Below the pieces are notes generated by a model that had not been told where the DNA came from, made no database searches, and saw nothing but the letters and a program-made list of their open reading frames with translations. This document shows positions 59,421-64,000 of a DNA stretch of 64,000 nucleotides, piece by piece (position 1 is the stretch's first letter; each line of letters starts with the position of its first letter). Origin of the DNA: Lamellibrachia satsuma (Eukaryota > Annelida > Polychaeta > Sabellida > Siboglinidae); NCBI GenBank assembly GCA_033239005.1, contig BSQZ01000018.1:3211036-3275035 (forward strand). Reading direction: 5' to 3'. Position numbers and translations under genes: made by a program.

Positions 59421-60149
59421 GAAAGTTTCCCGTGCGATGAAGCACCATGCTGGAAGCAAACTAAAATTAAGAGAAACTAAAATTTTTATGAACCGTGTTG
59501 TTATTCTTAAAGAAAAATTAACAAGCCACGACAATTACATTTGTAAGCTCCAGATGCTTACACTATTCACTGAACATTATTACTGTTAAAAATAATCTTT
59601 ACTGCGAGTCTACCCGGGCCCATGCCGCCATCTTTGAAGTCCGCTGTTTTACCGTTATAATTTTATATGCGACTGGCGCGCCACAAGACAAGGTACGTGT
59701 TTACAAATTCCTTTGTGTATCTTTGGATGTATTTTGTACTATCCAATACATTGACTTTTAGCATTATATAAATTATTTTTGTTCGCAAAGCATACGAAAG
59801 TAGAAATATGCACATCGTAATTTTAGGCGCCAAACTCAGACGGCAAAGCCAAAGCCTTTGGCAAAGGCCATGAACTGACATAGCCAAGGGCATAGCTTAG
59901 GCTTAGCCTTAGGTCAATAATAGGTGAAGTCTGAAGATTTATTAATACTGGCTCAGTGTGTACTGTCTGTTTATGTTTATTTCTTGCGAGTACTTTATCA
60001 GAACAGAAACACATAATTATATGCATACATGCATGCATACATACATATAATTATATTCTGTGAAATTTTCATTTCATTCTGCCCTGTATCAGTTGCTTAA
60101 TTCGTTCTCGATCAATATACTTGTTTTATAGTTGTAAAATGTTGTATAC

Positions 60150-60325
60150 ATTGTAAACTGTGGTATACCATGGTTTACCTGTTTCAAAACAACATGGTAT
60201 TTTACCATGGCTTGCTTGTTTCAAAGCACCATGGATTACCATGGTTTCTATTGTACATCATGGTATTTTACCATGGTTTACCTGTTTCAAAACACCATGG
60301 CATTTACCATGGTATATTTTCATAA
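60150..60325. repeat. CCATGG-rich tandem repeat
   Basis: The palindromic word CCATGG recurs about seven times with linkers TTTACCTGTTTCAAAACA and TATTTTA. A unit of roughly 75-110 bp containing ACCATGGTTTACCTGTTTCA appears twice. The short open frames here come from the repeat. Confidence 0.75.
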
Positions 60326-61545
60326 GGGAATTGCCCAATTCCATGGGCTGTGGACACTTGGTATTGTTAACTTAATTGTTATGTTAATATTTCAGATGCT
60401 GTCTGAAACAATGACGTGACAACAAATGGCACAACTTAAACCATGAGCATGACATAAATCGAGTCATCCAGGAATGGTTCCGAACTGCCTCTGTCTCTGA
60501 TCGGGATGGTGGTAGGAAGCACCGAATGGACCGAACATAGGCTAAACAGGATGTAGCAGGAGTAAACATTGAAGTTAATGGTTTTTAGTACATTCATTTA
60601 AGTACAAGTAAGAGATGGTCAACACTTATTTATTAATTGTCATATAATAAATTATGCAAATCCACATACGAATACATATATCAACCTGAAAACATTTGTG
60701 ATAAAATGTTAACAATATATAAAATAATATGCTTGTATTGAAAGTAATGACTTGGTGCTTTGCCTTTGGTGGCGTTGCATTGATCAGTTTTTTTTTAAAT
60801 TCCAAGAGCATTGTTTATTTAAAAGAGAACCTGGAAAAATCATAGTAAAGTTATACTGTATAATCTGTATTCATAAATATACATTTGAACGGTTAACTGG
60901 CAGTTTAAGTTTGAATGTGCACATATATATTCATAGCAATGTCTAGGAAGGTTGCACAGTACATTGAAATTATATAGGTCGTTGTGTACATACTGAAGCC
61001 TTTTAAGAGAGTGGGTGTGGATTTTGACTGTGATTGTATTAGGGGTGTTATTGAATATTCAAGTGATGCTATGTGTAATGCGTCTGTTTGCCAGTTCAGT
61101 GTTTGTACTTTCAATGTGGATATTCCCACGACTTTTGTGCCATATGCATTGCATGCGCACCAGAATTAGGCATTATGCTTACTTTTTTTGGGTATTCAGG
61201 AAGGTTTCTGGTCACATATTAGTGATAACAGTTTAATTGTCATTTAAAGATATCTTAAACTTTTATTTAGCAGTTTGACACTTTTTAGCAATGGATAGAA
61301 GTGTGTGCATTATATACTGGCTGTTTGTTATAATATTTGTCGCCCACATCTGTAGTTTTGTTATTATGTATACCTGTTATAATATTTTATATGGGGTGAC
61401 TTAATTAGTGACTTAATGTTAATAGGTTTAATAAAAATACATTGTGGAAGGTATCTTATTAAAACTGTACAACTCATATTGATTAATAAATTTTAAATGC
61501 CTTTGTTGGGCCTATTTCAATCTACATTGGACTTATATATTGGAC

Positions 61546-61639
61546 GATGATTAGCTGCTCACAGGCCGACTATGCCTAGTTTTGCCAAAATTAATATGTA
61601 TGTGTGTGTGTATATATATATACATATGTGTGTATATAA

Positions 61640-61705
<66 letters not shown>

Positions 61706-61747
61706 TTTATCAAAACTAGGCAGTCTGCCAATGAGTGGCTAATCATC
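61546..61747. repeat. (TA)n tract at the centre of a 37-39 bp inverted repeat
   Basis: The left arm (61546-61584, ending ATGCCTAGTTTTG) and right arm (61711-61747, starting CAAAACTAGGCAGTCTGCCA) are complementary with a few mismatches. Between them lie GT/TA runs that are themselves roughly symmetric (ATGTGTGTGTATATATA ... TATATACACACACAT). This is the third palindrome-centred TA tract in the window. Confidence 0.88.
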
Positions 61748-61794
61748 AGTTCATAGGCGACTTCCTATCAGCAGCTGCTTATGAGCCGTCATTA

Positions 61795-61945
61795 GCCCGA
61801 TGGACAAAAACCCACATCGGCCCGCACGCGGATGCCGATGTTGGACCGATAAATTTGCCACTTTCGGCCCGATGGGCAAAACCTACATCAGCCCGCAGGC
61901 GGATGCCGATGTTGGACTGATATGTTTGCCACCCTTGGCCCGCTC
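61795..61945. repeat. 72-bp direct repeat, two copies
   Basis: GCCCGATGGACAAAAACCCA at 61795 and GCCCGATGGGCAAAACCTAC at 61867 start consecutive 72-bp units that both contain GCGGATGCCGATGTTGGAC. A third partial unit begins GGCCCGCTCTCGGGCC. CpG content is high relative to its surroundings. Confidence 0.85.
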
Positions 61946-62789
61946 TCGGGCCACTGTAGGTGTGCTGGCTGGGTAACTTATGTAGAAAGTCTAAACTCAA
62001 TGAAACTACCCCTCTGCTTCTTCTTCCGGGTACGAGTCAATCCTCTCTTCAAGGCTTATATACTCAGTACCCTCATTAGTATATAGACATTTATGAGGAT
62101 ATATGATTGAAGTTTTTAAAATTATGCACAATTTATATGATAGTGCCAGGATGAAGCATCTTTCAGGACAGGGAATAGAGGTCATACGGTAAAATTTTTT
62201 GCCCAAAGATCAAATATAAATTTAAGATAAAATGCTTTCCCTCTCAAAGTGAATGAGCCGTAGAATTCCCTCCGTGAAACAGTCATACATACAAAATCCA
62301 TTTAGACTAGTAAGTTTAAGTGCTACAGTCTTTTGACATTTTAATGCGATACACAATATGCAAGGTTAAACTTGTGTGTTAATTTAAACCCTTATGTTAA
62401 ACTACTTAAGTACTAAACTTGTTCAGTTTGGGTAGCCAACACCTTAACTTTCCTGGTTTCAGTTCACTGCTCCATCCGACATAATGATAATGACGTGTTG
62501 CAGCCACTGGCAATGCGTTGTCGTTGAACCGTAGGCGTAGGCCGTTATTTCACAAGTTCTATGTAGTTGTGGAGAAATAAATCAAACATACTGAAATTCA
62601 TCCTAACAAAAAGCCTATTGTGTCCACCTGATTAATTGCGTGTAAGTTCAGTAAGTGAAACTATTGACAGTGACAGCATGTATCGAACTGAAGACTCAAA
62701 GGTGTTGCAGAACCGAGTGACTGGACAAAATACACGTTCAATTTTGTCGAGTAATATTGGTATCAAATACATTTGCGTGTTGGCCTTAC

Positions 62790-62855
62790 CAAGTCATCTG
62801 AAGATACATCAATCTTGAACGTCTGCTGCTGCAGCGTCTTCAGTGTTATCTGCAT
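62790..62855 (-). CDS. RAD23: RAD23 exon 1 (start of Ubl domain)
   Basis: On the minus strand, ATG at 62855-62853 opens MQITLKTLQQQTFKIDVSSD followed by DL, ending at a GTAAGG donor (62789). T-L-K-T-L-Q-Q-Q-T-F-K is the near-invariant first strand and turn of the RAD23 ubiquitin-like domain. The exon is 22 codons, phase 0, and continues with [10 protein letters not shown] in the exon at 50978. The intervening intron of 11.8 kb is filled by a piggyBac element, a LINE and hAT-like elements. Upstream on the minus strand the sequence is non-coding and promoter-like. Confidence 0.95.
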
Positions 62856-62934
62856 GGTGCTGCCTTTTCTATAAATTTACGATAATTCAACAAAATAGAA
62901 ATAAGCACACTACCATGACCCACAAACAACAGGC

Positions 62935-62962
62935 ACCTCCGCCATTTGTAGTGACGTCAGAA
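62935..62962 (-). promoter_or_regulatory. Likely RAD23 core promoter elements (CRE and YY1-like)
   Basis: A perfect palindromic CRE, TGACGTCA, lies at 62952-62959, about 100 bp upstream of the RAD23 start codon. A YY1-type CCGCCATTT lies at 62939-62947 between the two. No TATA box is seen. CREs and YY1 sites at this distance are common in housekeeping promoters. The assignment is by position and consensus only. Confidence 0.5.
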
Positions 62963-63251
62963 TTTGCTTCAACTGTTTTGTTTGAAATAGTACAGTTACA
63001 GCGTGTTATTATAAATCAAATGAATGCAAGGAATATAATACCACATATCAATTAGGAAGACTAATTCATGTTACATATAAACATATATTTGTTTTCAAAT
63101 GGACATCCATAAAAATCGGCTTAAGGGACCATGAATTATTACATACAATTTGCGTTTGCGTTCTTTTTATTTTCCGCGACTACCAAACAGGCACTAAATC
63201 GATTTTGAGTGAGTATATTTCTTGTAATAATTCTATATTAATTTATATTTA

Positions 63252-63780
63252 ATGATTGGATTTAATGCATGCACAGCATTTGGGTGTAGACCTTTTATAA
63301 GAGCAATTAAAATTATTCCAGAACTGATCGTGAGAGACCTTAGTTATGAAGAACGCCTGAAAGAATGTAGTTTAACAACTCTAGAGACAACAATAAGGTT
63401 AAAAGGAGATCAGATTGAAGTTTTTAAGATATTGAATGAATATGAAAATATTTATAGAAATAAGTTTTTCTCACTCAAGAAAGATATTCGAACTAGAGGA
63501 GATGAGGACAAATTAGTAAAGGAGCAGCTATTGTAGATTGAATAACTGGAAGTGTTCGTTCTCACAGAGGACAATAAATGAATGAAACAAATTGTCTATG
63601 GATTGTATAACTGCTAGCAGCGTGAATATGTTTAAAAACAAGGTTGACACATATCTCAGGAGGGCAGGTTACACGTAGATGAACATTGTTGGACGTTCGA
63701 TAAGCCAATGGCTCCCTTAATTGTCCACTTGCCATCTTGGCCTTTGGCTTGGATGGCAAATCTCGTTAAATCTTGTTAAA
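63252..63780 (+). pseudogene. CR1-like LINE 3' end, copy 1
   Basis: 63285-63536 reads ELIVRDLSYEERLKECSLTT, LETTIRLKGDQIEVFKILNE and FFSLKKDIRTRGDEDKLVKE. A stop follows, and then in other frames SQRTINEWNKLSMDC, SVNMFKNKVDTYLRRAGYT. This is the C-terminal end of a CR1-type polymerase. The non-coding tail contains GATAAGCCAATGGCTCC and CCACTTGCCATCTTGGCC, as at 38777-38930. It lies just upstream of RAD23 exon 1 on the opposite strand. Confidence 0.87.
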
Positions 63781-63839
63781 TCGATATGTTTGCTGTTTAA
63801 CTCATGTCGGCACGTGCACGTCGTATAGCAGCATTTAAT

Positions 63840-64000
63840 GCGTTCTCTCGTTCTCACAGAGGACAATAAATGAATGGAACAAATTGTCTATAGATTGTGT
63901 AACTGATAGCAGCGTGAATATGTTGAAAAACAAGGTTGACACATATCTCAGGAGGGCGGGTTATAACTAGATGAACATTGTTGGACTCTCGATGAGCCAA
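63840..64000 (+). repeat. CR1-like LINE 3' end, copy 2 (runs off the window)
   Basis: TTCTCACAGAGGACAATAAA, then TGTCTATAGATTGTGTAACT and AACAAGGTTGACACATATCT repeat 63555-63700 with few changes. The two are separated by about 65 bp of unique sequence. It ends at the window edge inside the GATGAGCCAA tail word. Confidence 0.85.

Noticed and set aside
60384..60569. Weak LINE-like word RTASVSDRDGG on the plus strand
   Set aside because: Only about 12 residues resemble a LINE C terminus; too short to call.

Overview
The window is nuclear DNA of a multicellular animal, most likely a marine invertebrate. The coding exons are short, have GT/AG boundaries and are separated by introns. The proteins are clear metazoan orthologues. 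The rest is AT-rich non-coding sequence packed with LINE fragments, SINE-like repeats, DNA transposons, minisatellites and (TA)n tracts. I see no bacterial operons, CRISPR, rRNA, functional tRNA or virus. I cannot name the species.

Three host genes can be reconstructed. (1) 34112-36160, minus strand: the 5' end of a PATJ/MPDZ-type polarity scaffold (L27 domain plus the first half of PDZ1), whose remaining exons I could not find. (2) 40702-43692, plus strand: a complete six-exon TM2D1 gene (230 residues). (3) 45544-62855, minus strand: a complete eight-exon RAD23 gene (464 residues: Ubl, UBA1, XPC-binding, UBA2). Its first exon lies 11.8 kb upstream of the second. PATJ and TM2D1 are divergent (starts about 4.6 kb apart); TM2D1 and RAD23 are convergent. 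The exon phases of TM2D1 and RAD23 close exactly.

Layout: 1-6600 holds non-coding DNA, a duplicated segment and four tandem arrays. 6625-7953 is a decayed Harbinger element. 8160-10060 holds LINE remnants and a palindrome-centred (TA)n tract. 10440-34100 is gene-poor, with 40-bp and 25-bp minisatellites, SINE-like repeats, minus-strand LINE tails and a MITE-like element. 36912-38540 is a hAT-like element with a second one nested inside it, each with its own 8-bp target duplication. 44422-44726 is a small hAT-like MITE between TM2D1 and RAD23. 49180-50260 is a LINE in RAD23 intron 4. RAD23 intron 1 (50979-62789) is a transposon graveyard: a 4.5-kb piggyBac element, then a CR1-like LINE split by a 2.6-kb hAT-like insertion that itself carries further elements.

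The most unusual item is the piggyBac element (51582-56135). Its transposase gene runs on the minus strand and appears split by a large intron. That intron holds a second, opposite-strand, cysteine-containing reading frame that I cannot assign to a known family. Both are now broken. A second theme is a set of non-autonomous hAT-like elements whose ends carry iterated short motifs (ATTACT, CAATTA, CAATTC, GATTTA). A third is that three separate (TA)n tracts each sit at the centre of an imperfect inverted repeat.
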